DNA of 64,000 nucleotides from Ceratothoa steindachneri. Taxonomy: Eukaryota; Arthropoda; Malacostraca; Isopoda; Cymothoidae. The stretch lies in NCBI GenBank assembly GCA_963969495.1, contig OZ018326.1, positions 153,140,306-153,204,305 on the forward strand. Direction: 5' to 3'. The notes beneath the pieces are model-generated. The model was not told where the DNA came from. It ran no database searches and worked only from the letters and a program-made list of their open reading frames with translations. A program made the translations under genes and the position numbers. Positions 32,344 to 43,539 of the stretch are shown in pieces (position 1 is the first letter of the stretch; every line of letters begins with the position of its first letter).

Positions 32344-32584
32344 TTGGAGTTTAATATGGTCACTTTGCAAGTGTCTGTATATCTAGTGGTGTTGGAGAGT
32401 TAAAGGGATTCCTAGATTAGGGCACTGGATGTTGGTCAAATTTTTTCCTAATTCTTGCTGTTTGTTTTAAATCCTTTTGGTGTTGAAATAGACATTGTTG
32501 AGGGGAGTAGGTATAATGCAGGATGTGTGTTAGGGGAGGGGGAAGTAAGTAGGAAATTGTGCATAGATTGCAGGTCTTTTGGGG

Positions 32585-33530
32585 TGTGTAATTGTTTAGG
32601 GACTGTAAGTTGGGGCATCATAGGTGGTTTCATTTGAAACATTAGAGGCAATAGGGCATCTTGTTAATGGTAGAAAGATAACTGACAGGTGAGAGGACCA
32701 GTGTTTTGTTATACATTTTAAATCATTGTCCAAGGATTTAAAATGAAGCAAGGAAATGCAAGGCTAGAAATAGTAAAGAAAATATAATAAAGTGATTGTA
32801 AGCTTTATAATTTAGATGGTGGAGGGCTGAATGTACTAATTGAATATTTAAGTTAATTTTTCCCATTTGAATGTTCCTAGGATCTTAATTTGTCATTCCC
32901 ATAATTAATGCACAAATTCTAATATATTTTTATATTTAGAGAAAGAAGAAAATCATTTATTCTATAAAAAAGCACAAAATTGAATAAAGTATCAGACCCA
33001 TATGGCATTTTAATTAAAGGTTTGGAATCGCATTGATACTCTGTAAATAATATATAAGTGATTGGCACAATTTGCAGTTTTTAACTCAGTTTGCCAATAT
33101 AGTTCCTATTCATTGAAAGTGCAATTGTTGTGTTATTTTACATTGTTTCCCAATCCTTGATTTGTGTTAGTTCTGTGGCAGAATTCTAGACATTCCTGTG
33201 GATGCAGTTTCTTGAGGATGTTAGGAGGCCTGGGTATACTGGATGAACTTTGATAGTCCCTGGTAGCATTTTTCATCCTTAAAATTATGTTAATCCTTTT
33301 AGTAATTGTTACTTAAATCCCCATAGATTCAAAAGGCAATAACTTTACCAAGGAAGAGATTATTTCTACTGAAACTACCCAAGGCACTCCTCATGAGCCA
33401 GAAACATGTAAGTAAAATTTATTTTCACTTTTATAATTTTTTAGGATTCTTGTTCGCTTATATGATGTATATACCAATTATGAAACAGGTTATTCCATGC
33501 CAACTGATCAGATTTTAGAAATCTGTCCCA
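32585..33530. repeat. Intragenic duplication, copy 2 (with exon B)
   Basis: The partner of 7720-9230. It lacks the hAT-type insertion (empty site 32866-32873) and carries a longer exon. A GATAACTGACAGGTGAGAGG block near 32680 is absent from copy 1. Confidence 0.9.
33327..33407 (+). CDS. Host gene exon B (linker exon)
   Basis: An 81-nt exon with acceptor CCCCATAG and donor GTAAGTAA, phase 1 in and 1 out, like exon A. It encodes Ser/Thr/Glu-rich linker sequence beginning 'SKGNNFTKEEIISTETT' and ending 'PHEPET', with one N-glycosylation sequon (NFT). Seven extra codons relative to exon A include the insertion of QGTP. The last T joins GC of exon C to make a Cys codon. Conservation of frame and splice sites in both copies argues that both are, or recently were, used. 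Confidence 0.8.
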
Positions 33531-35149
33531 CCTTGCTATCTCGGTTTATGATGAAATCTGGCACATTAGTTTTTTATGGCCCCAAATTAAACCATGCAAA
33601 ATTTGAGCTCAGTAGCTGACTTTTCTCAACTTTAATGGTGAAACTGAATGCAGCAGCGCTTGTATCAACAACTTGAGTGGAACTTGTTCTTGTTATTATT
33701 CATTATCAGTATTTGAGTTTGATCCCACTGATCTATTCATTGGTGAATTACTCTGCTGTACCTCATCAAGCTGATTGTTGACTTCGTTCTGCACATTGGA
33801 CAAATTTTTTGCTTGCCCACAACAAGTTCTTTACCTTTCACCTTTCTGATTTAATCTATTGTAGGTAGTGAGTCAATTTACAACAGTGAGCTGAAAATCT
33901 TTTGTATGTGGTAGCCCTAATGAATTACAGTAATATCGCTCTGTATCTGCGATTTTCAATAAGGACATGATCACATCTGAAATAAAAGAGAAAAGAAAAA
34001 AATGTCAAAAAAATCTCTTGGCTACATCAAAATGATAGCACGTATAAAAATTAATACACTGTTAAAAAAGACATTTTAGGCCCTCATATCTCAGAATTAT
34101 GCATTTTACACCCGAAATGGCTTCCTTTTTAAAATCCAGACTAGTTTTTGTTAAAAAATGTTTGATTAATAATGCAGGAGTGGCTTTCCCAAAATGAGAA
34201 AATTCTGTACTTCAAGCTACAGAATTTGAGAAAATGGGAGGGGCACAACCAAGATGGTTGGCTCACAAAGGCATTTTCCTTTGCTCTTTCCAGTGAAACT
34301 CATGAAAAGATATTTATTTAGTATCATGGTCATTCAGAGCTGCAAACATGGTTAGGTTTTGTTATTTTTTTCAGTTTCAAGTCAATCTGTTAGCCCTCAT
34401 AGCTCAGGCATGAAGTTTGGTGCCCTGGATGACACAGAAATTTTTCCATTTTTAGCCCACATTTGCAAGAAAAGTATTGAGTTTGGAGTCAAATGGACCT
34501 GACTTTTTTAATTCAAGACAAAATATTTATAAGATATCTTCTTTGTCTCTCTAGGGCCATTTATATGCATTTTTGTAGCTGTGATGGCTCTGTGTCTTTG
34601 GTCAGGTGTCTCAAAGGTATTTTGAGCATAGTATAGGAGGTACTGAGCAACCGTTTTGCATGGTTTCATTTGGACCCCAAACAAACTGAGTCAAATTTCA
34701 ACAAACCTCGAGATGGTGAGGTGGGGAAATTCTGCTCAGTTGTCGTAGAATGTACCAAAAGTATGTTTTGTACATAGTCTTTTGTTTTTAAATTGTAAAT
34801 CATACATTTTCTAGTTGCTCATATTTATATTCTCATCAAATTATATTCTTAACACTCTTTCTTGGTGAATTGGGCACTAAGCCTATTTTGTATCATTGCC
34901 CCATAAGTGCAACTGCATTAACTTTCATCTTCACTAGATCTAAATTTTCTAGCAGATATACATAGCTAATATATCTGACAGACATTACAAAAATGCCTTG
35001 AATTTCACAGCAATTAACTAGAATATTGTCCCATATAGTATTTATTTTATTATTGTATATTTGTGTGGAAGGGATGGTACAGAATGTGGTAGGTGTACAT
35101 GGTGCAATAGGTAATTTGTTGCTTAACTTAAATATAAGTGAAAATAAGA
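33531..35149 (+). other. Intron with dispersed repeat copy at 34070-34350
   Basis: 34070-34350 is the reverse-complement partner of 9236-9600 (GCCCTCATATCTCAG, AATGGCTTCC, ATTTTCCTTTGCTCTTTCC). A second, weaker GCCCTCATAGCTCAGG unit follows at 34395. I see no exon, RNA gene or coding transposon in the rest. Confidence 0.6.
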
Positions 35150-35421
35150 GTTGATTTATAAAGATATATTTACCAAAATTACACGTTAAAGACTTGAAGG
35201 ATTGTTGTACTATTCATTTTATTCAATGAAATCACCATCAGCCTCATTCACAGCATTCAATCGGCACTGGCAGAACCTGCTGTAGGCCTTCTCAATCATC
35301 CAGGTGTTTAATTTGGCGAAAACTGTGGTGATCCTCAACCAAAGCTCCACCTTGGAAGCCGGATGTTCTGAGTGATGGGGTTAAGAAATTGTCTGACAGC
35401 CCAGACTTGGTCCTCCTGCTC
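35150..35421 (-). pseudogene. mariner-type transposase, C-terminal part
   Basis: Minus-strand reading gives 'DQVWAVRQFLNPITQNI' (about 35405-35355) and then, after a shift, 'LNTWMIEKAYSRFCQCRLNA' with 'VNEADGDFIE' before the stop at about 35226. This is the usual end of IS630/mariner transposases ('ACSRFRSRIEAV...GGYIE' type). It continues in order the protein that breaks off at 41905, so LINE-A (35422-41904) split one mariner copy. Confidence 0.7.
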
Positions 35422-35999
35422 CTAGTAAGGGGTGTGGCGATTTGCCTTCCTGGCCACTGTGCTGATGGGACTCAGTGTCCCATCCAGTTCCAGCTTAGCC
35501 TCTTCTCCTTTCTGACAGCCTGTGTTTTTACCTTACTTCCTCACTTTTCATACAACCTCTCCCAAAACTCTCTCTGGTCAGCCTCTAATTTCACAGGGTA
35601 GATGCTGACCTGCTTCTTCTCACCCAACTATCCCAGATTGGGACTGAGTGGAGAGGGGACAATGTTTCCGCACCCGTGAGCTGCTGTCTAGGGTGGTGGG
35701 TTTTTGACAACCCGCTTTATCCCCACCCATACCTTCCTCACATAGGTAACTTTTGTCCTTTCACTGTCTATCAATTTTCTGCCATGGCTAAGGTGGAGCT
35801 GCCATACTGATGGTCTGCTAGGTCACTAGGCAGGAGGAGTAGCCTCAAATGGTGGCAGCTGGTTTTGCCAACCCCGTGTTCACCAGGCTACTTGGGTGAG
35901 GTGATGAGTGTTTGCATCGTGTGATAATTATAGGGTCACTATGCCCAATGATGAGTCCTTACAATCAAATAATCCCCCTCTAACATCATAGGAGCCGTC

Positions 36000-37107
36000 T
36001 TTCGGCAGCTCCACAGCAGAAAAGGAGGTTCCCCCCACCCTGTGCTTTTGCATGGGACCCTACAAACTTCTTCTACTGGAGAGGAGGCTTACTCTTCTCC
36101 TATGCCTATGGGTCCAGGGGACTCCTGCTCACCCCCTTCTGTCACTTTCCAGTGGCAGTCTCCCCTTTACTTTCCAAAGGGACTGGCAAGAAAGCAGGTA
36201 GGCAGCCCATAATTGACTGCTCCCAGTTGGAGTGGCTTGATAGGGCCAACTGCCTTAAGGGAACAAGGGATGACAGGGCCCATCGGCCTGTACCCCCTAA
36301 TCTCATGCTAGCCTGTGTGAGTAGTTTGCAGGGGGTAGGTCAGTCTATCTGCCCATCTCTTTTTCTAAAAAGATGCCGGTTTGCTGCCATTAGAAGGTGA
36401 AAAAGAAACCTAGAATGGGATCTGTGATGTCTGGAGGGGCAGGGGGTAGCCATATGGAGCCCTTCCCCCTGAGATGGACATGGTCCCTGAGGTGACCCAG
36501 TCCCAAATGGTAGGATCTTCCATGAGGTCCTACCCGGGCTTGGTGCCAACAAGCACAGATCCTGTGTTCACCCCTATGCAAGCTGCTCCTCGGACGACTC
36601 ATGTCCCCTAGGCCTCAGAAGGAGAGGAGGGATCTCTCGCCCCCCCACCCTCCTGGCTGCGGGTAGGAGACCTTCTCCATTTTAGAGAAGGATCTTGCTG
36701 AGGCCAGGCCATCTGGCCTAGGGGTTCCTACCTGTTGAGGAGAGAAGCGGGTTCATTCCCCGCCTTACTCTCCTAAGAAGAAAAAGAACATGAAAAAGAC
36801 AAAAATTATTTTGGGCTCCTGTCCCTCTCTGGGAGTTGTGGGGATGGACAGGGGAGCTGCTGTTTCAATATGTGACCAAGCCATGAATGGCACATCCGGT
36901 CCCGCTGGTCCCCCAGGTGGGGAGTCCCTGACAAAGATCAAAAGAGCACAGAGCAGAGCCTCAATTATGTTGGGGGCCCTTCATTAATAGGTTACCTGGC
37001 ATTTTCATGCCCACTGGCTTATAACGCATCCTTGTTATTCACTCCACTGATGGCAGCATGTTGGCTAAGGGCAACATGATCCATTAGAGGAGAGCTCTAG
37101 CTAGCGT
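36000..37107 (+). pseudogene. LINE-A ORF1 N-terminal part, broken
   Basis: It follows the copy at 20279 (CAGCTCCACAGC, GAGGAGGCTTACTC, CATTTTAGAGAAGGA). It holds the Pro/Ser-rich and Lys-rich parts ('KKKKNMKK' near 36777) and the start of the conserved domain (GGCAGCATGTTGGCTAAGGG at 37051). It stops at AGCTAGCGT where the LTR at 37108 begins. Many frameshifts. Confidence 0.7.
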
Positions 37108-38261
37108 TGTAGCGGGCTCAAAATCTACACTAAACTCCCAATCGATCCAACCCACTTCCTACACCTAATTGGTTTTGAAAACCTGAGGGAGAAATGAAAT
37201 GGATATTATATCCAGTCCTTCTTTTAAAAAAAAAATATGGGGTAAATATTTACAAGAGATATGGGGTAAATAAATTTAAGATCTTGTTACAAAAAAAACA
37301 GCAATCCTACTTATTGGAGAAATATCCACAATCAAATATAATCAATTCTATGTGTGAATACTAGCTCACAATATCTACAATCAAAGAGATAATCTAGCAA
37401 AAAGATATTTAAAAAAAAACAATCAATCCTATTACCAAACAAGAGATATTTGAAAAAACAACAAAAACAAATACAACTCTTACAATAGAGGCCTAACAAA
37501 CATACAAATCCTCAAAGAAAAAAATAAGAAAAGCCCTCACGTTTTACCCACGGCTGCCACTCAAATGTTCACAATTATTTTGTATGTCTAAAAAGGTGGC
37601 GCCTCCGAGTTTGATATAATATATAGAGTATTGAAGCTATATAAAAGCAAAACCTCCTATCCAACCCCATCATTAACCAGTCAAGGATGATGGCAATTTC
37701 AATTATATTACTTCCCCTAATCTTATGTTGTCAGCCACTCTTTACAAAAGGAAGTAATATTTAAAAAATTTAATAGAGTGTCTTTTTTGTTAAAAGAATT
37801 TTATAAAGAAACTCTGCAAAGAGACAAAAACATTTTTGAGGGACCCTGTGGTCAGGATAACCTCTGATAACCCTATCCCTCTGCTGGTTGCTGGTCACAA
37901 TGGACAAAGAATGGATATCGCTCCCCAAGAGGAAAGTAATCCCAATCCACAACCACGAGCACAGAAGCAGGATGGCAAGCTGCAGATGATAGAGAGCAAG
38001 GAGTAGACTGAATAGTGCAGAAATAGGAGAGTAATGAGAATCAGCCTGAATAAAGGAAAAGAGGTATGGAACAGAGATGAATTAGACTGAATAACTAAGC
38101 TCAATAAAGGTATGCACCGGTAAGTTGCAGTATGCTACTGCACCTATGGCCCGTGAGTGATAAATCGCATGACCTACATGAAATTTAATGCAAGAAATGG
38201 TAATAAAAGGATTAATTACTTAAATTAATATACTTAACAGCAGTAAAGAACAAATATAATG
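37108..38261 (-). repeat. Gypsy-type LTR with unassigned right part
   Basis: TGTAGCGGGCTCAAAATCTA at 37108 matches the LTR left terminus. Similarity to the other LTRs continues through ATTTACAAGAGAT and the GGCGCCTCCGAG segment (37598). From about 37800 to 38261 I cannot match the sequence to anything else in the window. The LINE-A sequence on the two sides is not contiguous, since most of ORF1 and the endonuclease are missing. Deletion accompanied or followed the insertion. Confidence 0.6.
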
Positions 38262-39215
38262 CACGTCGTGATGTCGCGGAAGGTCGCCGGCTGGACTTTA
38301 CCTCCAGAGGCGGAGAACCCTTCAACGACAGGTTTACTTTGAGTGAGTTGCGTTCGGCTCTTGCTTCGTGCACGGATATCGCCTATGGTCCGGACGATGT
38401 CCCGTTATGCTATGCTTCGACATCTGGGTGAGCGAGCCCTGTCCTTTCTGTTAGATTTGCTCAACAGGATCTGGGTGGAATTTCTCCTCCCGGATTCATG
38501 GCGAATCTCTACTATGCTCACCTTTTACAAACTAGGGAGTGATCACTCTACTCCAGCCGGTTTCCGCCCAATGTCTCTAACCTCTTGCGTGTGCACGTTG
38601 ATGGAGAAATTTGTAAAATGTTAGATTAGCTTTTTTTATGGAGAGTGGAGGCTATCTGTCTTCTACACACTGCGGCTTCCGCAAGTTCCACTCCACGTCG
38701 GCGAGCCTTCCTTCGTAGACAGCACTACGCCACAGTGTTTTTCGATCTGGAGAAGGCCTATGATACCGTGTGGTGATACAGTATCTTGGAGACTCTCCAC
38801 ACGATGGGGGCGAGGGGACGCGTCCCAATCTTTATAGCACACTTCCCACAGGGAAGTGTCCTCATTGTCACACTTGTTGCCCTGAGCATCAACAGCATCA
38901 CCTCAGTGCTTCCGAAAGATGTTTTCGCTATCTCTAAATGGACGACCTTTCAATCTATTTTGACGCAGCCCAGATACCAACTCTGGAACGTCGCCTCCCT
39001 ACAGGCATTGAATGCGTCTCTCGCTATGCTGAAGTGCACAGACTTCGGTTTTCCTTGGCCAAGACTAAGGTGGTGCATTTCTGACGCCATTCACGCCTCC
39101 ACCCTGCCCAGGCTTGTTTCTAAATGGGGTTGGCCTCGAAGTGGTTGACTCACTGTTTCCTTGATCTTTTATTTGACTGACACTTTACCTAGGAGGCTCC
39201 TATTCGCAGCTTTGA
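38262..39215 (+). pseudogene. LINE-A ORF2 RT segment, broken
   Basis: ACGTCGTGATGTCGCGGAAG at 38262 corresponds to 55111. It continues with 'SFLLDLLNRIWVEFLLPDSW' (38343-38624), motif A 'FFDLEKAYDT' near 38740 and a motif C region near 38940 whose Asp-Asp box is out of frame. It ends at the CTCCTATTCGCAGC segment (39197). Confidence 0.7.
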
Positions 39216-39998
39216 GATGGTCAGTCACTTGAAACGTCTGCTTGACTATGGGATTCATCCATGCAAAGACTACAGAGATCATCCTGCTCAGTGTGGGATA
39301 CCTCGGAGGCGTCCCTACATCCTTCCGTGCTCCTGGTGCTTGCCACATTGCCAGATGGATGGCCAAGGCTCTCTACACTGTGAAGATCATGCTCTTCCAG
39401 ATGTGTAGGAGGGAGCTAGCGGGGATCCATAGAGTTGTGTTCTTTGTGACCATGGTCTACATGAAATACTGGAATGAGGCAATGATTTGGTCATACACAG
39501 CCAAGAACGACCTGGACTTCATCACTGACATGAAGAGGATCAGCAACGATGGGGTTGCGTCCATCACGGAATGTGTGATGTGGCTCCATTTCTGGTACTT
39601 TTCCGAGGAGCTAATCAGGCTGGCCATCTTCGATGACCGCATCAGCCCGGAGCAGAAGGTGGAGATGGTAGAGGGGATGAAGCGTCCTTTGACAACCAAG
39701 AATCCATTGTTTAGCAATTTGAAAACACCAATCAATCTCAATAGGATGCTTTCCGCCTTCTGCTCAGTATGGTTGATGCAGCTCTTCAAAAGTTTCTTAG
39801 GAGGCCAGCAACCAACCTTCCTTGAGCTGAATCTTAGAGGAGTTATCAAAATGTTCATTTTGTGCAACCATCAAATATTGCACAACTTTCATGAAAATTT
39901 GGTGAAATCACTTTCATTTGACAGTGAACCAGAACATCATGTGCTGGACTTGATATCATTAATTTGATGTACTACTAATACAAGCCTGGGACACCCTA
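39216..39998 (+). pseudogene. Uncharacterised transposon-type protein fragment
   Basis: 39242-39967 is open for 241 codons. It contains 'FRAPGACHIARWMAKALYTV', 'MYLK'-like hydrophobic stretches ('VVFFVTMVYMKYWNEAM'), 'FWYFSEELIRLAIFDDRIS' and 'PLFSNLKTP'. From memory this resembles C-terminal parts of the same broad class of multi-copy, uncharacterised animal proteins as 25656-27165, but I cannot show that the two belong to one family. It replaces the RT-to-RNase H connection of LINE-A, with LINE-A on both sides. The long open frame, compared with the broken LINE around it, suggests a younger insertion. No terminal repeats were found. Confidence 0.5.
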
Positions 39999-40569
39999 GT
40001 GCCAGTGTATATGGATACCCCCAAGTCCCAAGAGGGGGTCGGCTTCCATGCTGTGTCCTCTGTGTTTGAAGTCAGTGGGGTTCTGCGTCTGTCTTCACGG
40101 CTGAGCTGGTTGCAATACCCCACTCAGTATGGGAGATAATGTGATGTGCCTCATTTGGAGACCGGATTGGGATTTATAGCACTCACAAAGCACCCTGATT
40201 GCTCTTAGAGCATTGGAATCTCCACATCCCCTGGTTTGCGATATCTGTGATGCCACGGTTTTGGCAAGCCAGGCAAATGTTGAGATTATCTTCTGCTGTG
40301 TTCCTAGACTTGTGGGGAATGAGCATGCAGATGAGGGCACCAAAGAACCTGTGAGGACTGTGCAACCAGACCAGCTTTTCACTCTTCCTTACACTGACTA
40401 CATGGTAGGAATACACGCTGCCTTCCAAGCTGTTTGGCAAAGAAGATGGGAGACAGTTGAGGGGAACACGTTACATGCAATTGTGCCGCGACTGTTCCCA
40501 TGGACCTACCACCCAATGCAATGATAGCTTCTGGTTGCTTTCTGTCATCTCCCAATTGGACACTCACGG
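39999..40569 (+). pseudogene. LINE-A RNase H segment, broken
   Basis: It begins at GTGCCAGTGTATATGGATAC (first RNase H Asp motif) and includes the Glu-motif region near 40100 and the 'CCVPRLVGNEHADEGTKE' equivalent of the GNERAD motif (40213-40524). It ends at the target site ACGG of the solo LTR. Frames are broken. Confidence 0.7.
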
Positions 40570-41449
40570 TGTAGCGGGCTGAAAATATATCTCTAATCCC
40601 AATCGATCCAACCAGCTTCCTACACTGTCCGGACGTGAGAAATCGAGGGAGAATGAAACGGATTGTATATACAGTCCCTTTACTTACAAAAGAATACAGT
40701 TATATTTACAGCAATTTATATTTACAAGGGAAGTGTGCACACTTCAAAATGAGGCCAAATTCCCCAATCCAAATAAGATACCAAAAGAGAATTTTATAAT
40801 AGGCGAATACAACAAATTTACTTATATATCTACACAAAACATAAAAAACACAACAACTGAACGAAAAGGGGCACGCGCTATCACTTGTGTGCTGGAGGTG
40901 GGTGGTAGTAGGCTGACATAAAAGGAGGCAGGATTGTCAACCAAGGCGGGTATGGTGGTCCAGGTGTTTAGCGAGGTATGAAAGCCCTCCGTCTCAGGGC
41001 TGGGCGGAGCACTCGTCTATAGAACCCTTCTTGCCGTCAGTCCACGCTTCCACTCTCTGTAGAAGAGATATATCCTCCATTTATGACCCATTTACTTATA
41101 CATGGAAGGGAAACTAATAAGTGGGCATTACCCGAGTAAATTTATCGACTAGCTTACTTCTAAATGTAAATCCAAACAAGCATCAACATATAATCTTTTG
41201 ATAAAAGATTATTTTAAACAAAGTACTATTTTGTTTTAATTATAGTGATATATCAAAACTAGCTACTAACTTTCCAGAATATGGCGCCTGGAAAGAAAGA
41301 AAAACATGGTAATCATTTTATACATAAAATAAACAAACAAAACAAACCCATTCCCATTCACACACATTCTTACAGAGGGAGGGAAAGGGTACTGAGAAAA
41401 GGGGTGGGAGAATGGCCCTTTTACACACACTCACATTCGCTCCACCACA
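40570..41449 (-). repeat. Solo LTR of the Gypsy family with 4-bp TSD
   Basis: TGTAGCGGGCTGAAAAT...CTCCACCACA is flanked by ACGG at 40566-40569 and 41450-41453. The interrupted LINE-A sequence resumes directly afterwards (compare GTGTGACGCATCGCTATTTG at 25155). A solo LTR arises by recombination between the two LTRs of a full element. This copy defines the LTR length (880 bp) and both tips. The 61-codon ORF in it is not meaningful. Confidence 0.9.
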
Positions 41450-41904
41450 ACGGGATGCGCTACATTTTATGGAGTGCTCGCCCGCACCTTATTGCGACGA
41501 TTGTGTTGTCCCCCAAACTGTTTGGCACATTCTTGTTGAATTTCCTAGTCTGGTCGATCTTCTCACATGTTACCTGTCCAGGTACCAGGATGAGCAAGGT
41601 TGCTACTGCCTGTCCATTGTATTCGGGATGAGTTTGTGGACTATACGACTTTTTGGAGGAGGCTGTCCTACTCTTTATTTGACATTTTTAAGGTGCATGT
41701 TCCTGCTCCGGGTGGTTTCGGCCTACCCCCTTCTTGCCTTTTTGCTTTTTTTTGTTATTCTTTTAGCCTTTGTCCTCTTTTATCGTTATTATTTGTTATT
41801 TATTTTTTAATATATCCTAGTAGTAGGCTGTGGCGAGTACGGTGACTTCTGCTGAAGTAAGCAGTCGGTAGATGGGCTTCGAAAATAATAATAATAATAA
41901 TAAA

Positions 41905-43024
41905 AATCTGTCCTGCTTGTCTGCCTTGATGTAGAGTCTTGCTGCCATATATTCAGCCTTCCAGCGTCCACCTCAATCAAGGCCAACACCAACTCCTCCA
42001 GGCACTTTATGTAGTCTCCTCCTGGAAGATAAACAGGGACATAATGTAGCACTAACTACTGACTAGCCGAAACACCAGGATGTTGACCAGGACCTTGGTT
42101 TTCATCACTCTCTCTACAGCTTTGGGACATACCAAACAAGTGGTTGTTTCTCTACTTCACCACCTGGTCCTAGCAGAAATTGTTCTTGTCTGACAAGAAC
42201 CAAAGTATGGCAAGCTTGAGAGGAATGCTTCAGTTTGTTCACAATCTTTGTGCCACGTTTCTTCTGCTTTGCTTCATCTTATGCAACAGAAGCTGGCCCT
42301 TTCTCATCATGTATGAGTAGTAGGTAATGGATGTCCTCGTGCACTAACTGCCTGATGAGAGACTCATACACTTGAGTCCCTGGCTATTTGCCTCATTCAC
42401 TTGCTGGGATCATTGTCAATGGATCGCCTGGATCTCCACAACAAATTCAGGGTTTTTTTTTGTATCAAAATGCTTAGAGTCTTCCAAGTCACCGTACCCT
42501 CATAATCACAGCCTGACTGCTCCACTTTTTTGCTGATCCTCTGCACCATCCTCAGTTTGACACCCATGCATTCTGAGACTTGCTCATTGGAGCTCCCAGC
42601 ATGAGTCAATTAACCTTTAAAAAAAAAAATAATGTAAAAAACATGTTTTTTAAAATTTTTTGATTGATCAAATAGGAAGTGGAAAGAAAGAGCAAAATTG
42701 AAAAGGCAATTTCAAAATGGAAGTCAAGATTACAGGCTGGTTGACCATTAAGGAGGGCATATTGGACCATTATTAAAATTTCAATTTGGTTTAAAATTTT
42801 CAACTTTTTTAAAGGTTGCAATTTAGAAAATAAAAAACCCCTTTTTTACCTTATTTTTTAAAGGTTAATTGGCTCATTAAATGACTTTAAGATGATTCTT
42901 ACAAAGAATAAGTATTATAGATAGAGGATTCATCTTTCATTTGTTTTGATTTCATTTCTCTAGCTACAATGGTTATTGAGATATTGCTTCTCAAAAATAG
43001 TCCCATTTATGGGGGCCACCTTGT
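41905..43024 (-). pseudogene. mariner-type transposase, N-terminal part and 5' TIR
   Basis: Read on the minus strand, the inverted-repeat end CAAGGTGGCCCCCATAAATG lies at 43024-43005 with TA outside (43025-43026). The N-terminal helix-turn-helix is at 42609-42397 ('AGSSNEQVSECMGVKLRMVQ', then 'SIDNDPSK'). The catalytic region is at 42052-41905 ('VPVYLPGGDYIKCLEELVLA', 'NIWQQDSTSRQTSRTD'), where the QQD Asp is kept. A TTAA-flanked MITE sits in the N-terminal coding region, and the gene stops at the LINE-A tail. The middle (42060-42390) is decayed. Confidence 0.75.
42614..42864. mobile_element. TTAA-flanked MITE (piggyBac-type target)
   Basis: 251 bp bounded by TTAA at 42610-42613 and 42865-42868, with inverted ends CCTTTAAAAAAAA and TTTTTTAAAGG. 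TTAA duplication is the piggyBac hallmark. It has no coding capacity. It interrupts the mariner N-terminal region. Confidence 0.75.
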
Positions 43025-43026
43025 AT

Positions 43027-43539
43027 ATATCTTTATCTAAACTTCTGATAAAGATAAAGAATTTTTCTAATGTCTTGGAGAAGGGGTGTTTTTTTATTAT
43101 TTTTTTTTTATAAAGTGCCCAGAAAGCTAAATGAATTTTTAGTGTTGGTATTTTTTTACTAGTTTATTTAAGCCTTTCACTTGGAGTTATAGGAGTGGAA
43201 ATAAATTTTTCTTGCTTCAAGGTGAGCATCATTTGATGAAATTTACAGGCTATGATGATATTAAAAATCAATTCAATATTACAAATTTCTTCCGCAAGGA
43301 ATTGCGGATCATAGATTCTATATCCCTATAAGAACATAGATTTTTTTTTCACTCTAGCTGGAATAGAATTGAATATAGACATTTGAGTCTGTGAGTTTGT
43401 ACTAAATAGAAAATGGGTGGGAATTAGTGAGATTTTAAAATAGATGGTGAGATTATTTTCCCCTTCAAATTTGAGTGATAGATGAAGTGAGCTGAGTGAT
43501 CTAAATAGTTCTAGACATTTTTATTTTGGGGACAAAGTC
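43027..43539. other. AT-rich intronic stretch, nothing recognised
   Basis: Low-complexity T-rich runs (43087-43110) and no exon, repeat border or RNA gene that I can support. Confidence 0.5.

Larger units (their letters stand above)
28680..32440 (+). mobile_element. CFDP2-like non-LTR retrotransposon
   Basis: A nearly full-length but mutated element: 5' UTR about 28680-29155, endonuclease 29158-29990, RT about 30640-31640, and a C-terminal region with a zinc-finger-like motif to 32343. Proteins of this kind are often annotated as craniofacial development protein 2-like in aquatic animal genomes because of domain sharing. It differs from LINE-A in having no RNase H and a YADD catalytic box. 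Exact ends were not defined. Confidence 0.8.
35422..41904 (+). mobile_element. LINE-A copy inserted in mariner, itself interrupted
   Basis: The 5' terminus TAAGGGGTGTGGCGATTTGC is at 35426, 5' UTR and ORF1 start run to 37107, RT pieces lie at 38262-39215, RNase H at 39999-40569, the Cys/His motif at 41450-41690, the 3' UTR follows, and an (AAT)n tail lies at 41884-41904. Interruptions are at 37108-38261 (LTR-type), 39216-39998 (uncharacterised) and 40570-41449 (solo LTR). Flanking GTCCTCCTGCT (35410) and GTCCTGCTTG (41909) may be an eroded target duplication. Confidence 0.8.

Noticed and set aside
32448..32651. Overlapping 60-67 codon ORFs on both strands
   Set aside because: They lie in the non-coding part near duplication copy 2, unmatched in copy 1 and without domain similarity.
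41280..41300. TGGCGCC after an apparent LTR as a tRNA primer-binding site
   Set aside because: The TSD-defined LTR continues to 41449, so the motif is inside the LTR, and the element is on the opposite strand.
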